Shown here in pieces: positions 1 to 12,700 of a stretch of 64,000 nucleotides of DNA (positions are counted from its first letter, which is position 1; every line of letters starts with the position of its first letter). The translations under genes were made by a program, and so were the position numbers. The stretch spans positions 3,286,001 through 3,350,000 of the forward strand of contig CM073196.1 in NCBI GenBank assembly GCA_037042915.1, written 5' to 3'. The notes below the pieces were generated by a model. The model was not told the DNA's origin. It saw only the letters and a list, made by a program, of their open reading frames with translations, and made no database searches. Source of the stretch: Auricularia sp. M13. Its lineage: Eukaryota > Basidiomycota > Agaricomycetes > Auriculariales > Auriculariaceae.

Positions 1-102
1 AATGTTCTCAGGCTCGTCGCCCGCTCGCTAGTGCTGCCCTGCGCTACTACGTCAAATGAAATTTCTCACCTCGCGCCCCTGAGGATCGCCACACGAAATT
101 CG

Positions 103-530
103 TTATGGCAACCTTGGCGTCGACGTAGGCTCATACAATCTTGTCAATGATCTCTGAATTGAAATCGCAGGCATGATTATTCGGTCAATCATATTGATTG
201 GGACATCTCATACCTGTCCTATCATCTCATTTTGTAGCTCTGAAATTTGGAGCCTGAAACTTTGCACGTCAGCACCAGTTGGCTTTTGGGCTATGGGCAG
301 TCGACGTCGGACGATCGATGATTCAAGCAGTGCGGTAATCTGTGAGCGTCCTCCGCCAGGGCCTCGCGAGTGGGATGTTACCCTCGTCAGGCGCCAGGGG
401 AAAGCGATGAAGACGTTTTGTCCAGACCGCCGGCTACGTACTGGCACGATGTCGATATCACACCAGGGGTGTCGGGACAAGAGATCTGAATGAAATTGAG
501 TCCTTCCTTCTGCTGAGCACATCTGCATAT
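103..530 (-). CDS. possible exons of an unrecognised gene
   Basis: I do not recognise this product. On the minus strand an open stretch can be read from about 530 down to 240. It ends in a coiled-coil-like segment, LQISELQNEMIGQ. It is followed by a possible intron (GTATGAG at about 193, acceptor TTCAG at about 150) and a short last exon ending at a TAA at 103-105. Other frames and splice choices are equally open, and no start codon is convincing. It could be a fast-evolving small gene or chance. It lies downstream of LST8 on the same strand. Confidence 0.15.
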
Positions 531-1065
531 ATTTCATGAGGCGCCCGCCCTTTACCTTGACAGCAGCACGCCTGCAGGGCCACCGTCCAGATCTGGTGCA
601 ACAGTGTGCCACCGAACATTGCATTGCCGGACAACCTTGTCGCTTACTCGGTTTAGACCTCGACGAAATGACTTCACTGTTGTTGACCGTTACGCCGAAG
701 GGGGAGGCACAAAAGATAAGAGATCTGGAGCAAGCAGATGTACTGTATACCGGGCCAAGATCCACGAATTGTTGTTACTAGGTTTCGCGTGCGCTATTTG
801 AACCTGCACGGACCGATTGACAGGGCACCAATGAATCTGAGGGTCGTCGACACGTAAACCCGGGTCTCTTGTAAACGCGCAAGATCTCGCACTGGCAGCA
901 AGACAGCGCGATCTGCCTTGGGGGAACACCGCCGATGTCGTCGCAAGGGTGGCCATGGGCACCGACGTAACCGGACCAAGTGCGAGATTCAGAGCCGCGA
1001 TTGGACATTCCAAGACGCTGAAGCCACCACCCAGTATTAATCTTACACCATAGCACGAAACGCGC

Positions 1066-2524
1066 TCATGACAGAGGGTGGTCTGCGAGAGCGCAACAAA
1101 CACACGCCTTGTGATGCCCATTGTACTGACGCACGGTTTCGCCAGTGCCAACTTCCCACAGCCTTGCCACATGATCGGACGATGCTGGGAGCGCCGCCAA
1201 ACGTCAGCCACCGTAGGATATCGCAGTGAAGAGTGAGCGCGAGTACACACCCGTGACAAGATACATCGAGTCTGCGCTCCAGGCTGCATCCCAAACCCAG
1301 CGCTGGTGACCCGCCAGCGTTCTTTCGAGCTTAAACTCTAATTTCGGCGAGATGGACCAGATTTTGACGGTGGTGTCAGCTGAACACGTCGCCAACAACC
1401 TGCGAGTGGCCAAGCATGAAAACACTGGGTCAGATGCGGTGGTGGAGACGCTCGTACGCAGAGTTTGGGCTCAGTACGATGCGCGTTATGAAGCGCGGGT
1501 GAGCAGCGAATCGCGTCACGGCTTGGTATCGGGGCAGGTTCGAATTCTCGTCGTTGATCCTCCACACGAAAACGCGTCCCTTGCACGGCGTCAACTCGGG
1601 CAAGACTCGGCGGGTGCGCGCCAACGGACCTTGTTGTTTGCAGCGACGAGGCAAGAACCGTCCTTTGCGACACTGACTGAGCGAATGGGAATGTCGCCGG
1701 CGGGTGTCTGGGCCAAGCACGGAAAATGGGTGCATTGGCGAAAGAGGTGGTTGGGTGGTACGTACGAGTTCGAGGGTGCAGGTATTCTCTTCGAGATCCC
1801 ACTGCTTGACGCTTCCCGCCTGATCGCACGATATGAGTTCGCCCTGGTTCGGGTGGATGCAGAGGTCGTTGACTGCGCGCGCGCGCGAACACGAAGAGCC
1901 GCTCAGCCGCCGCCGACACGGCGACAGGACTTCCGTACGTACCGGGCGAGCCGTTCTCGTAGGTACGGTGCAGATGTTTGTGGCTGCAGAAACGCAAATC
2001 GGTCTCAGCAGAATTCAGGTCGCCGTCAGCCGCCGCACCGCATATCCCATATTCGAATGGTTGCGTCCTCGCTGCACGTTGCCAGCCATTGGCCGTCGCG
2101 GTGGAACTGGAGGGCGGTGACGTTGCCCGTGTGGCCCTCGAATGTTATGAGCTGTAATGCGTGTCAGTGTTAATTAGCTAGGTTGCAGCGGGCGACGGAC
2201 GGGAGTGGAGGAGGTGCCGTTTATCTCGTATATCTTGACCTTCTTGTGGATGGCAGCGGCTAATAATCGTTTGCTGGACCGAATGACGCGTCAGGGCGGC
2301 AGATTATGGGAACAATGCAGGGAGCACAGACTCTGGCGATATCGCGAGGCGGTTAACTTGCTGCGAGGGGTCAGATATACGCGCCTTGCCAGTGCCGGGC
2401 TGCGTACGCCAGATTCGCCGCCTCTGGTGATGGTACGGGAGCAGATACCACTCCAGGCTTCCCAGAATCTTATTTCATGGTCGTACGAGCCGGTGACGAG
2501 AATGACTGAAAGCGAGGAAGCCAT
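1066..2524 (-). CDS. LST8: Lst8 / GbetaL, WD40 subunit of the TOR kinase complexes
   Basis: This encodes the seven-bladed WD40 protein that binds and stabilises the TOR kinase domain in TORC1 and TORC2. The start is the ATG at 2522-2524, giving [18 protein letters not shown]. Short exons then carry recognisable Lst8 blades in order: [126 protein letters not shown] and [20 protein letters not shown]. The frame closes at TGA 1066-1068. At least seven introns of about 50 nt split the gene. Predicted length (about 330 residues) and blade order match the family. No frame damage is visible across the exons. Exact splice sites are my reading. Confidence 0.92.
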
Positions 2525-3350
2525 CGCGCGCAGTGAGCACCGGCTGCTTCCGGCAGTCCGACCCGCTGCTTGCTCTCTTCCGACTCCGTCCAATCGTCCA
2601 AACGGTCCTCCCACGCGTACGGCCCCGCGGCCCGACAGGCTTTATTTCGGACAGCAGCGTGGCGGCTCGCGTTCTCAACGCAGCCTCTGCGACGCGCTGT
2701 TCTCAGTTCTAAGGCTGCCCAGGGACGCCCACAACCGATAACGCAGACGCACGATGCGCCTTGGGTCCATGGACGACCCACACGCGTCACCGAATGCCCC
2801 GATATCTAAGTTACGCGCGCGCTGATCGTCCCCCGATTTAAGCCGCAAGTTCCCTTGTTTCCTTGCTACTGTAACGGAAATGTCGGCTATTTCCAAACCA
2901 CCAGCAAACTTGAACCTCTATCTCCAACTGTCTTTGCTTGACAGCTCTCCAGTGCTCCCGCTCTCGAGTTCTCGCCTTTTTGATGCTACCGGAGAAACTG
3001 ACCCTTGCAGGCCCCCAATTCACCATGCCCTTTATTCCATTCTATTCTCCACTACCCGGTCTTCGTGGTTCTCTCTCACCCAGACGTCAGCGATCTACGC
3101 TTCATTGCCTCAGTCCTCGATTTATTTTATATGCATTAAGCATTCTTACCTCACAAAGTGGTTGCTGCCTATATAAGCTCAGCGCGTAGGATACGTCTAC
3201 ACTAGCTCGCCACTCCCGCCACTCCTGCAGGCACCCTTGCCCCTCCCACATCCGGTAAACTTATTATGGTGATGGCAACACCCTCCTTCGGAGTGCGTTC
3301 TCCGTCGCCGTCGTCGACATCTACCCTGAGTTGACTGGCGTCTCAGCCTG
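2525..3350. other. upstream region of LST8, no gene recognised
   Basis: This holds the 5' side of LST8. Several 60-100 codon ORFs occur on both strands, but none has recognisable motifs or credible splicing. Pyrimidine-rich stretches at 2930-3260 could be promoter sequence for a transcript to the right, but I cannot identify one. Confidence 0.4.
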
Positions 3351-3559
3351 GCATGCGTGTCATGGCCACAGATCACGGCGCAAAAGTTGCAGGTATCATC
3401 CAGCGTCTCGAACGCTTAGGCGATGTGAGTATGCGTGTTTGCGTGTCTCGTCGGTGTCGTCTCACACACGGGCGTCAGGGCACAGTAGTTGCTACTGTTA
3501 GACTCGAGAGCGGCAAAAGTATCACAATAGCGTGAGCGGCCTCTCTCTCTCCCACGCAG

Positions 3560-4303
3560 TCGCTGTGCAAGAAGCTTACAAAAATCCCAGAACGGCGATG
3601 CTTCAGCCTCTGTGAGGCGATTCGGACTTCTTGGCGTGGACCATCGTAGACATAGACTCGGACCTGAACAGTCGAACCCTTGTAGCCCTAGAAAGTGTCC
3701 CCATAGATCACACGGCGCTCGCCGTGCAAAATAGAGTCGCGCGCTCCATTCCGAAGTCACAACGACGCCCGAAATGAAGTAGTTCAGAGCTTCGGCGGAA
3801 TAGACCTGACGCCATCAGGCCGGTACTGCAGGGCTCGTAAACACCGGCATACACGTTGCATCCCACAGCGATCCCGGGCTCAGGATGCTCCTTGTCGGGC
3901 AACCCGGGACGTCGACAGCATTCTTGCGAACAGAGCCCGCGATGCTACTCACTTATGTCAACCGTGCACAGTGAGCGTCGAACGCGCACTCGGGACCCCG
4001 ACTGGCCCCCACTCCCGTATCTGCCGTGCCACAGTGCGCGCGAGACAGGGAAGTCCCCTTGTCCCTGCCTGGCCTAACCTCTGCTAGAATATACATCCGC
4101 ATGCAGTCCTTGTGATGTAACGAAACTGGCGACACGTACGAGCTGACAATGTCCCCCTGAGCGCCGCAAATGTCATCCTTGGCCTGCCTCAGTGCAATGA
4201 GCAACGGTATATCGCCGTCGCGGCAGCATATGTCGTCCGTTGCGTGAGATTGCGAAAACGTGGACTGAATGGGCAGCTCGCGTGGCTGAGGAACGGGATC
4301 CAT
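3560..4303 (-). pseudogene. relic resembling an Agaricomycete TKL-type protein kinase
   Basis: Several minus-strand fragments in different frames read like pieces of the kinase N-lobe found in the expanded TKL-like kinases of mushrooms. They are PGIAVGCNVYAGVYEPC (about 3875-3825), GERRVIYGDTF (about 3725-3690), GSTVQVRVYVYDGPRQEV (about 3680-3627) and ASQRLKHRRSGIF, followed by GTAAGC. An ORF starting at 4303 (MDPVPQPRELPIQSTF) could be the amino end. No catalytic-loop HRDLK or DFG motif is visible, and stops separate the pieces. It is either a decayed copy or a gene whose splicing I cannot resolve. The family assignment rests on pattern memory only. Confidence 0.25.
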
Positions 4304-5665
4304 TTTGAAATTGTCCGGCAGTGGTTCCAGTGATTGCAGGAGCAGATTGTCTATTGGAGGCTATGCACGACACGTGTTTGCATATGCATAAGCATTCAAT
4401 TATTTCATATAGGTGCCTGGAAGCGAGAACCTGAGCCGAAGGATGCATCCTGCATGCTGCGGATACTTAGGCGTGCTGGGCCAGTTGCGCCCGAGTGAAT
4501 ATGGTCCCGTCTTCTCGTATCTCGCAGAATACCGAACGTAGAGCGCAGCAAGCCTATCTATTTCCAGGTTGACCCGACGCGATGACGCCTATTGAAGCTC
4601 GGCGCGCAAGAGCACCCGGCGAGCGAGCGTCAGTAGAATCCTGCAGGAACCCGCGAAGAAACGAGCTGCTTCCATGCGACAGCCTGAGCAGCGAAGTCTC
4701 AATGCAACGTCACGGGAGACAGAAGCTTCCCAGTGCACAACGAGGTGCCCACTGTTCGAGCTGAACTCGAATACGCCTGGACTCTCTCGGTTTCCAGTGG
4801 ACCCTTTGCACGAGGGCAGATCTCAAACCTCGCTATCTCCATGCTAATCAGGTTGCCTGCTTCTGTACTTCCAATTAGTACCGCTGTTACTGGCCTCCTT
4901 ATCGAGTCCATAGCATTATGGCGTTCATGACCGTAACATGAGCGTCAGGCCGCAAGATGGCGTAATGACTGGCGTACTGACGAGTAAGAAGACCTCTTGC
5001 AGCATCGTCGGTGCATTGAAGGATCCGTTCTGCTGCAAGTCACGTGGCGGAGGGCAAGCCTGACCGGCCACAGCAAGGGAGCATCCCTTTTCGAAGCGGT
5101 CCATTTTTTGCCACATTAACACAGCAAGCATCCCTTTACATAGAGCGAGACCGACTTTGGCGTTTGTCTTACATGATAGCAGTCGCGCACCCAGTCAACA
5201 AGCGCGTCAATGGTTGTGATGCGTGCGTTCCCGCAAGGACGAGATATAAAGAGCAAATTGAATGAGACGGGCGCAGATGGTGTCTCTATTTGAGAGGAAG
5301 AGAGGTGCGGAGCATCTATCGGCCAATCGAGCGTCATCCGCACCATGCACACACAGAGACAGCATCGGAGTCGGGGCATCCCGCCGGTTGGACAAGAACA
5401 CAGACGCCATGCGCTTGCGGCGATGCTGCGCAAGGGGAATCTACATCGCGTCGTCGACCTCGGTGTTGTGGCTGTCGCGGAATCCACTGATCTTACGTCC
5501 ACTCGAGGCGGGTCTGCCTGGATGAGTCAGACAGGAGGAAGCATACGCTCGGCGGCGCGGAGAAACTGACCCAGAGCTGTCGCACAAGAGGAACGCATCT
5601 TTGAGCGCGATGCAGCATGCCCAGAGCACCTGGAAGAGGAAGCGTTGATCTCGGGGATGTCCAGC
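4304..5665. other. no gene recognised
   Basis: Only short overlapping ORFs occur on both strands. A minus-strand stretch around 5160-5230 (ITTIDALVDWVRDCYH, followed by GTAAGAC) looks like an isolated exon end, but nothing nearby joins to it. No RNA gene or repeat was seen. Confidence 0.35.
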
Positions 5666-6991
5666 TCATGACTGTTGTCCGAACGCCTCCCATGCAAGGA
5701 AACCGATCCCCCAGGGGCCAACTCGAGCCAGGGTACGAGATGCTACGTATAGACGCTGTTGCAACGCATTGCTGTAGGTCGGCGCGGCCGGGGCCGCGTG
5801 AGGATCTTTGAAGAACGAAAGAGGCCCCTCATCGCGCAGTTTCTGGGCGAGCAATTGGAAGATGGTCAAACGAGGTGTTTGGGGTGCCAGTTCCTCTAAT
5901 CGTGCCAAGTGCCGTGCGTTATCCCAAGGCCGCCCGACGAGCTCGTATGCAAGACCGGCCACAGCTCCCCCAGTCACCAAGGTCGTTGCATAGACGACCC
6001 TTTCAGTATTCGCCCGAGCCTTGGGATGGCTATCGCCCGGCGATCGACGGATGATGAGCCGGGTTTCATTTGCGACTTGCCTTGAGACCTCGAATATCAT
6101 GAAGAACGCAGCAAAACCTAACGCCCGGTGAGCGATTGTGATCCATCAAGCATCTTGACTGCCCACCACAAGAGTCTTTCGCAACTGTCCATCTCCATCC
6201 GCTCCATCCTTCGCCTGCCATGTCTGGAAAAAGGCGGTCAAACGGGAGGTTCGAGCGCGTCATCCCAGCAGACTCACCGCGAATTTCCTTGACCCATCCT
6301 CGTAATCTTCGGGCCTCATTGCGGGATATCCTGTCGTGAGAGTCTTGCGGGTGTGCTGCGGCCTGCTCTGACGCGCGAAAGACAGATTTCCAGACCTGAG
6401 ACCACCGAGCATGTTCCGCGCCACCCTCCAGGAGAATCCGGACGTTCTCTGCTGGGGCAGCTGCCAGCGCCTGTGTTCCACCAGCGATGCTGCCCGCCAA
6501 GCCTGAGGCAAGCACAGGGTGGCGCACGTGGTCCTGCAGCTCAGTCGACGCGACCGAGTATGTCGTCCAGAGAATAGTCCCCAGCGCCGTGTTCACGAGC
6601 AACGGCGGAATAAAATGGTGTGATATCACATGGAACTGGGTGCCCCCACGAGATTAGGCGAGCGAAAACGCGCGAGACGGGCGTAGGGCGCTCACTCCTT
6701 GAGATCTGAGCAACGAGAGCAAATACTGAGGCGATAACGACGATCCGTCCGAACGTGCGCGCGCCCGAAGGGTCTGCCAGCCGCTGACTGCATTGTGGGG
6801 GTCAGTATGCAGTCAGCTTCCGCCAGCAACGCGCGCCACGGACTCTTGCTGGGGCGAAAAAGCCTGACGGGCCGCGAAAAATAGAGCGCCGCCCCGCGCG
6901 CGGCCGTGCGGGCGACTGCGGCCCAGATGTTCTGCGCTGTGGTGGGCTGCGACGCGTTGGCGCCGTCTGGCTGTTGTGGCGACGAAGACAT
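5666..6991 (-). CDS. mitochondrial carrier (SLC25) family protein
   Basis: This is probably a solute carrier of the mitochondrial inner membrane; the substrate cannot be told. The start at 6989-6991 gives MSSSPQQPDGANASQ. Exons read onward through LFRPSKISGWQTLRARAR, LSPQYLLSLLRSQG, FHVISHHFIPPLLVNTALG, LASGLAGSIAGGTQALAAAP, WRWTVAKDSCGFAAFFMIF and VVYATTLVTGGAVAGLAYE to TGA at 5666-5668. Two carrier signatures of the form P-x-[D/E]-x-x-R are visible: PAENVR and PWDNAR. A third is not, which is usual for divergent carriers. Introns of about 50-60 nt join cleanly, for example the 49-nt GTGGGC...TTAG intron that restores KDSCGFAAFF. The length is about 365 residues. It is divergent from the ALKBH7 gene, with 120 bp between starts. 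Confidence 0.82.
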
Positions 6992-7111
6992 GGGGTTCTG
7001 GCCGACGTCCTCGGCGTTCAGCGCGCCCTGAGCTGGCGCGGACGCGATGCCGAAGTCGGCAAACTCGGAGTTCTGACCGGTTCGCAGGCTCAGGCTCTTC
7101 TGCTTTCGACC
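6992..7111. promoter_or_regulatory. shared divergent promoter, carrier / ALKBH7
   Basis: There are 120 bp between the carrier start (6991, minus) and the dioxygenase start (7112, plus). Both products are probably mitochondrial. No TATA-like box is evident. The role is inferred from layout. Confidence 0.4.
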
Positions 7112-8072
7112 ATGCCGGCTTGTTTTCGTCGAACGTGGACTCAGAATGCTGCCAGGCTTCTGGCCAGGCTTCACTCGACTAGCAGCCCCCCAACTCGCGC
7201 TTTCCTCGGAGAGCATTTGCCATCCGACTTCACCTTCATCCCGGATTTTTTGAGCGTGCGCGAGCAGCGCGTCCTTCTGGCGGCCTGCCTGGAAAAGCTG
7301 GATGCTATGGGATCGCGGGAATTTCGCAAACGTCGACGGTTGCACCTGCAACAGCAGCAACGACGGTCCCCCGACAACGCCTCGGGCGCCCGGGCAGACG
7401 CGTGCGACTCTGTGGAAGACCTGTTCCTGCCAGACGCGTATTACGAATTTCACCAAGTTCGCCCCTCTTCCATCGCCGCGTCTCGAACGTAATCGGGTTT
7501 CCTTCTGGAAACAGGGCCATTACGACGGTGTCATCCGCAACTACAGGGAAATGCACGTCTCGACGTGGCCAGCTTCGCCAGATCTCGAACAAGTTTTGGG
7601 GCGCGTGCAAGGTCTTCTTCCCGACGGTTTTCCAGAGGGACAAGGTCGCATTCAGTCGCATATCTTGCACCTCGCCAGCAACGGCTATATTGCGCCGCAC
7701 ATCGATAACGTTGGTGCAAGTGGAAGCTGGATTTTAGGCGTTAGTTTGGGCGCGCAACGTAGCATGCTTCTGGAGAAAGTCGACCACCCGGACACACGCT
7801 TCGAGGTTGCACTCCCCTCAGGGAGCGTCTATTTGCAGAGGTGCGAGTCGTCCTGCTATGACTGGCACTGGTTCTGAGATGCTGCGATGCCGCAGGGACT
7901 CCGTGCGGTATCAGTACAAACATTCTATCTTGCCATCCCAAGGGGAGGGACTTGGACAACGCTTGAGCTTCATGATACGGGTATGTCCCTTTTGTAATCT
8001 GTCGTATTGACAGCGACGAAACTCCATTGGCAGGACTTTGCTAAACCGGATCCCAAAGCTACCATGGCTTAA
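7112..8072 (+). CDS. ALKBH7: ALKBH7-type Fe(II)/2-oxoglutarate dioxygenase, mitochondrial
   Basis: This is an AlkB-fold dioxygenase of the ALKBH7 group, mitochondrial proteins linked in animals to programmed necrosis and metabolism. The chosen start gives MPACFRRTWTQNAARLLAR, an Arg-rich amphipathic presequence. The fold follows: FTFIPDFLSVREQRVLL, then SFWKQGHYDGVIRNYRE-type sequence after an intron (donor GTTCGC, acceptor AACAG), then HVSTWPAS and LASNGYIAPHIDNVGASGSW. HID in APHIDNVG supplies the first metal His and Asp. YKHSI in the next exon gives the likely distal His. A second intron, beginning after LQR, removes an in-frame stop. A third gives the tail DFAKPDPKATMA and TAA at 8070-8072. 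Without that third intron the protein would stop slightly earlier, near 8010. Confidence 0.85.
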
Positions 8073-8224
8073 TGGCTGAACACGCTGATATCTGTACTAG
8101 TTGGATAGAGCGCTTTACGCTGGCAGTTGGATAGCTGTATTTTTGCAATTCATGGCGCACAGCCACTGACAATCTCTTCCACCGACTTCTGACATCTTCC
8201 ATATCCTGCTTTCACCTGCGAACC

Positions 8225-9685
8225 ATGAAGTGCTCACGCAACGGCTGTGGCAAGGAGTTTGAGCCAGAAAACAACGGCGAGGGCTCGTGCGTCTACCATT
8301 CTGGCGGTCCGGTGCGTGTGCGGGCTCGTGGCGCACGCGCGTGCGGGGCTGACGGTGGCGGGACGCGTTTTCGCAGGTGTTCCACGAGGGCCTCAAGTCC
8401 TGGAGCTGCTGCGCGGACAGGAACAAGCCCGTGCTCGACTTCGAGTCCTTCCTCGCCCTGCCAGTGCGCGATCGCCGTTATCGCGTCTGAGTGTCACTGA
8501 CACCTTACTGTAACAGGGCTGCACCACCGGCGTGCACTCCGCGGACGCCCCCAAGGCCGAGCCCGCGCGTTCCACGGGCATCTCCAACTACAAGGAGCCC
8601 GACCCCGCACCAGCGAGCGCGCCGGCGGCCCCGGCAGTCGCGCCTCCGCCGGCCAAAGTCGCGCCACAACCCCCCAAACCGGTCGTCTACGTCGAGGACC
8701 CGGACGACCTCGACGTGCCCGTGCAGCCCGGCGCCAAGTGTCTCCGCAACGGCTGCAAGAAGACGTTCATCAGCGAGGAGGCCAGCAGGCGCGGCGACGG
8801 CCCCGACGCAGAGTGCATATACCACCCGGCACCAGTGCGTTTGCCCGCCATCCTCCGTCGCTAACACGGCCTCTGACACCGTTCTAGCCGCTCTTTCACG
8901 AGGGCAGCAAGGTATGCAACCCCGCCGTCCCGCGCTCTAGTGCGGATCCTCAGCCTGCTGCTCAGGGTTACATGTGCTGCAAGCGCAAGGTCCTGGAGTT
9001 CGACGAGTTCCTCAAAATTGAAGGCTGCAAAAAGGGCCGACACCTGTTCGTCAAGAAGAAGGCTGCTCCTGTCGTGCGTCGCGCCTCCCCCCGCCACCCC
9101 TTCACCCGCCCGCCGCGACGACTGAGTTGAGATGCGCAGAACGGGAGTACGCCGGAGGAGTTTGTCCAGTGCCGCGTGGACCATTACCAAACGCCCGGTC
9201 AGATCCACGCCTCCGTATTCGCAAAGAAGGCCGACAAGGAGAAGAGCAAGGTTGTCATTGGCGAGACGACGGTATGGCGCACCATTGTCATTCTCAATCT
9301 CAACATGTGTCACTAACGACCACCCGTCCCTCCAGGTTGAACTCGACATCGTGCTGCCCGACTCGAAGCGCTTCGTCCGCACGCTGAACCTCTACGCGCC
9401 GATCAAGCCTGACGCATCCACATATACATTCCTGGGTACGAAGGTGAGACTGCTTGCTAATCTATGTCACATTGCGTGGTGATCTATGAGAGGGGGGATG
9501 TTGCAATGCTAATGCTCTATGTACAGATTGAGCTCGTCTTGACGAAGAAGGACACGCGAAGTTGGAACTCGCTCGAACAGTCGGAGACGCAGCATAGCCA
9601 GATCACGTTCGGCGTGACCGGCCGCACGGGCACCATTGGAGGCAAAGCGCCGATCTTGGACGAGAACAACAAGTTGCGCGCGTAA
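8225..9685 (+). CDS. CHORD- and CS-domain Hsp90 co-chaperone
   Basis: The architecture is CHORD-CHORD-CS, as in CHORDC1/Chp-1 and related to plant RAR1. These proteins bind Hsp90 and Zn2+ in the cytosol. The first CHORD starts at the N-terminus (MKCSRNGCGKEFEPENNG, then VFHEGLKSWSCCADRNKPV after an intron). A proline/alanine-rich linker follows. The second CHORD reads KCLRNGCKKTFISEE, then YHPAPPLFHEGSKGYMCCK. The CS domain runs from about VQCRVDHYQTPGQIHASVF to ELVLTKKDTRSWNSLE. The regular Cys/His spacing of both zinc domains is intact after splicing. The stop TAA is at 9683-9685. The gene converges on the mitochondrial IF-2 gene, whose stop is only about 47 bp away. Confidence 0.93.
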
Positions 9686-9732
9686 TGTGGTAGTAGTAGT
9701 CTAATGGGATGCTCGGGAGAACGAAAGATAAG

Positions 9733-12700
9733 TTAGAGCATCACGGGCTGCAGCACGTCGAGCAAACAGTCAGTCAGTCACGCAGATAGCTCTGTAGTGC
9801 CCACGCACCTTTTCGACGATAGTGTATATCTGAATAACGTCGCCGACCTGAGGGTCGTCAAAGCCCTTGACAGATAGGCCACAGTCTTGTCCTTTCTTCA
9901 TTTCCATGACATCCTCTTTGTGATGCTTCAGGGTCTCGATGGGTCCTGTAGCCGCGCAGTAGGGTGAGCTGTTGCTACATCCAAGGCACGGAGAAGGAAA
10001 GCGCACCTTCGAATATCATCTCCCTGTTGCGCATGACCCGCGCAAACTTGGTCTTCTGCACGACACCGTTGGCGATACGGCACCCTGCGACCTTCAGCGG
10101 CTTCGACTTGCCCCGCTGGGTGATCTCGAACAGCGCAAGGACGTTGACCTCGCCGATGACCTTCTTCTCGATAATCGGCGGGATGAGCGCGGAGACGCGC
10201 GCGCGGATCTCGTCTGTGCAGCGGTAAATGATGCCCGAGGAGAACACCTGGACGCCGCTGGCGTTGGCGAGGACCTCGATCGGCCGCGGACATTTCACGT
10301 TGAAAGCGACCACCATGCCTGAGACAAACATTTGAGTCAAACAATACCATATCAGAGGTCCAGCTACCGCACCTCCAGCCGTTTTCGCGAGCTCAACGTC
10401 CGACTCATTGACGTCGCCGACGGCGCTGTGGATAATCTTGGTGCACGCCTGATGGTTCCCAATCTCCTGCAGAGCGCCCACGACGGCCTCCTCGCTGCCG
10501 CGGACGTCGGCCTTGACGACAATATTGAGCACCTTGGGGCCGGTATCCTCCTTCCACTCAGGCTTCTCCTCTTCCCCCGGCGCCTTCGCGCCCTTCTGCT
10601 TGGCGTCCTCCGCGGCGGCGGCGACCTCCTCGCGCTTCTCCCGGGCGAGGCGGCGGTACGCGTTGATGGCCTGCGCGTCCTCGAGCATCGCGGCGCTCTG
10701 CGCGCGGCGCACGCGGTTCGCCAGCGCGCGCTGCACCTCCTTGTCGGTGCCCTGCAGCACCTCGTCGCCGGCCTTCGGCACGTCCTTCCAGCCCGCGACG
10801 GTGACCGCGTCGCCCGGGTGCGCCGCGGTCACGGTCTTCCCGCTCGGGTCGCTCATCATGCGCACCCGCGCGGACGTCGTGCCGCAGATCAGGTTCGCGC
10901 CGGGCAGCAGCTCGCCGCGGTGCACGAGCACCGTCGCCACCGGGCTGCGACGAGTTCAAACTTCAGACGCTCTGCGATAATGATGATGATGGACGGGATT
11001 GCGCACCCTATGCCCTGGACGACCTTGGACTCGATGATCGAGCCCTCCGCGGGCCCCGTCCTCTCTGCGCGCAGGTCCATCAACTCGGCGACCGTGGAGA
11101 TGGTCTCGACGAGCTCGTCGAGCCCGGCGCCTGTCAGCCCGGACACCTCGACGGCCGGGATGTCGCCTCCCAGGCTCTCGAGCTCGATGCCCTCCGCCAT
11201 GAGCTGCAGCCGTACGAGCTCCTATGCGGCTATGAGTGACGGCGAGTAGATACGATACGATATATGAGAGAGGACGCACGGGATCTGCACCAGGTCTGTC
11301 GCACTTGTTGAGCGCGACGACGACGCCGACGTTGTCCGCGTCCTTCTTGATGAGCTCGATGACCTCCATCGTCTGCGCCATGACGCCGTCGTCCGCCGCG
11401 ACGACCAGCACGATGATGTCCGTCACGCTCGCGCCGCGCGCGCGCATGGCGGAGAACGCCGCGTGGCCGGGCGTGTCGAGGAAGGTGATCGTGTGGTCCG
11501 AGCCCTTCACGGGCACGGAGAACGCGCCAATATGCTGCGTGATGCCGCCCGCCTCGCCCTTTGCGACGGCGGTCGAGCGCAGCGTGTCGAGCAGCGTCGT
11601 CTTGCCGTGGTCGACGTGGCCCATGATCGTCACCACGGGAGGCCGCAAGGGAAGATTCGTCTTGTCCGCCGGTTCGGGGCTACGGGCGCATGGCTCAACA
11701 CAAACCGCAGAAACTATCTATGCGTGTGCGCGAGGACGTACCGCGGGAAGATGTCGAAGGCTGCCTCTTCGTTCATGACCGCATTCTTGCCGAATTCTTG
11801 GACGAGCAGACTGGCGTATTCGTACGATAACACTGTACCGGGCTGTCAATGTCCATATGCATGAGGTATACGCTGGACAAACCCTGATCGTAATCGGTAT
11901 TCTCTTCCATACCCGCCTGTACCATTGCGTGTTGTAGCCGGCCTGTGGAGGTTCATGTTCAAAACTAGGAACGTTTCGAATAAAGAGGAATTGGACGTAC
12001 GCAGCTCAACATTCAGCAGCTTGGCCAGATTCCCCACAGTGATGACCTCGGGGATGTAGAGGTCTTTCGTCACGCGGACCTCTTTGGCTTTGGCCTTTTT
12101 TGGCTTCTTGACCTTGAGCTTAGGCGCTGCTTCAGAATTCTTGGACCGCCACTCTTCCGCGCTCAGCGCAGACCGCTGCGGCGTCTTGATACGGGTGTCG
12201 GTGAATCCAAATAGGCCAGGAGCGTCTCTGTGGGCGAGTGAGGTGAGAAAGCTCGCCGGACAACACATCGCAGGCAGGCGCACAGTGCATCCTCCAGTCG
12301 TGGTCCGCGCGGTTCCTGCCTTTGCGGCTGCTGTCTAATATTTCTGTGCGACATGTGAGTTTGGGTAGCTGAAGCCCCGACGAAAGAGGTCAACATACAC
12401 GACTTCCTCGCGTTGTGGCGTTTGCTTTTCTTGTTGTTGCTTGAAGGTTTCCCGCAAGGCCTTGACTGTCTCTGGGACGACGGTCCCTTCCCCCGGTCGC
12501 CATACAATAAAGTTGTCCTTCGCTGGTGAGCGCGAGGCGGCAGCTGGGGTCGGAGGTGAAGTCGCTGGAGCTGGCCTAAGTGGTTGTGTAGCAGTCTGCG
12601 CGGCGGGGCGCGAGCTTGTAGCATCGCCCGGCGACCACGTAAGGACGTTTGGTGGCGTATATCTCGGACTAGGGCTATCGGTCGCTGCTGGCGATGCCTG

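Noticed and set aside
208-765. 185-codon minus ORF as a full gene
   Set aside because: It has no ATG supported by coding character, no motif, and competing open frames on both strands; kept only as low-confidence exons.
10332-11249. 305-codon plus ORF
   Set aside because: It is the antisense shadow of the mitochondrial IF-2 exons, whose GTPase motifs are on the minus strand.
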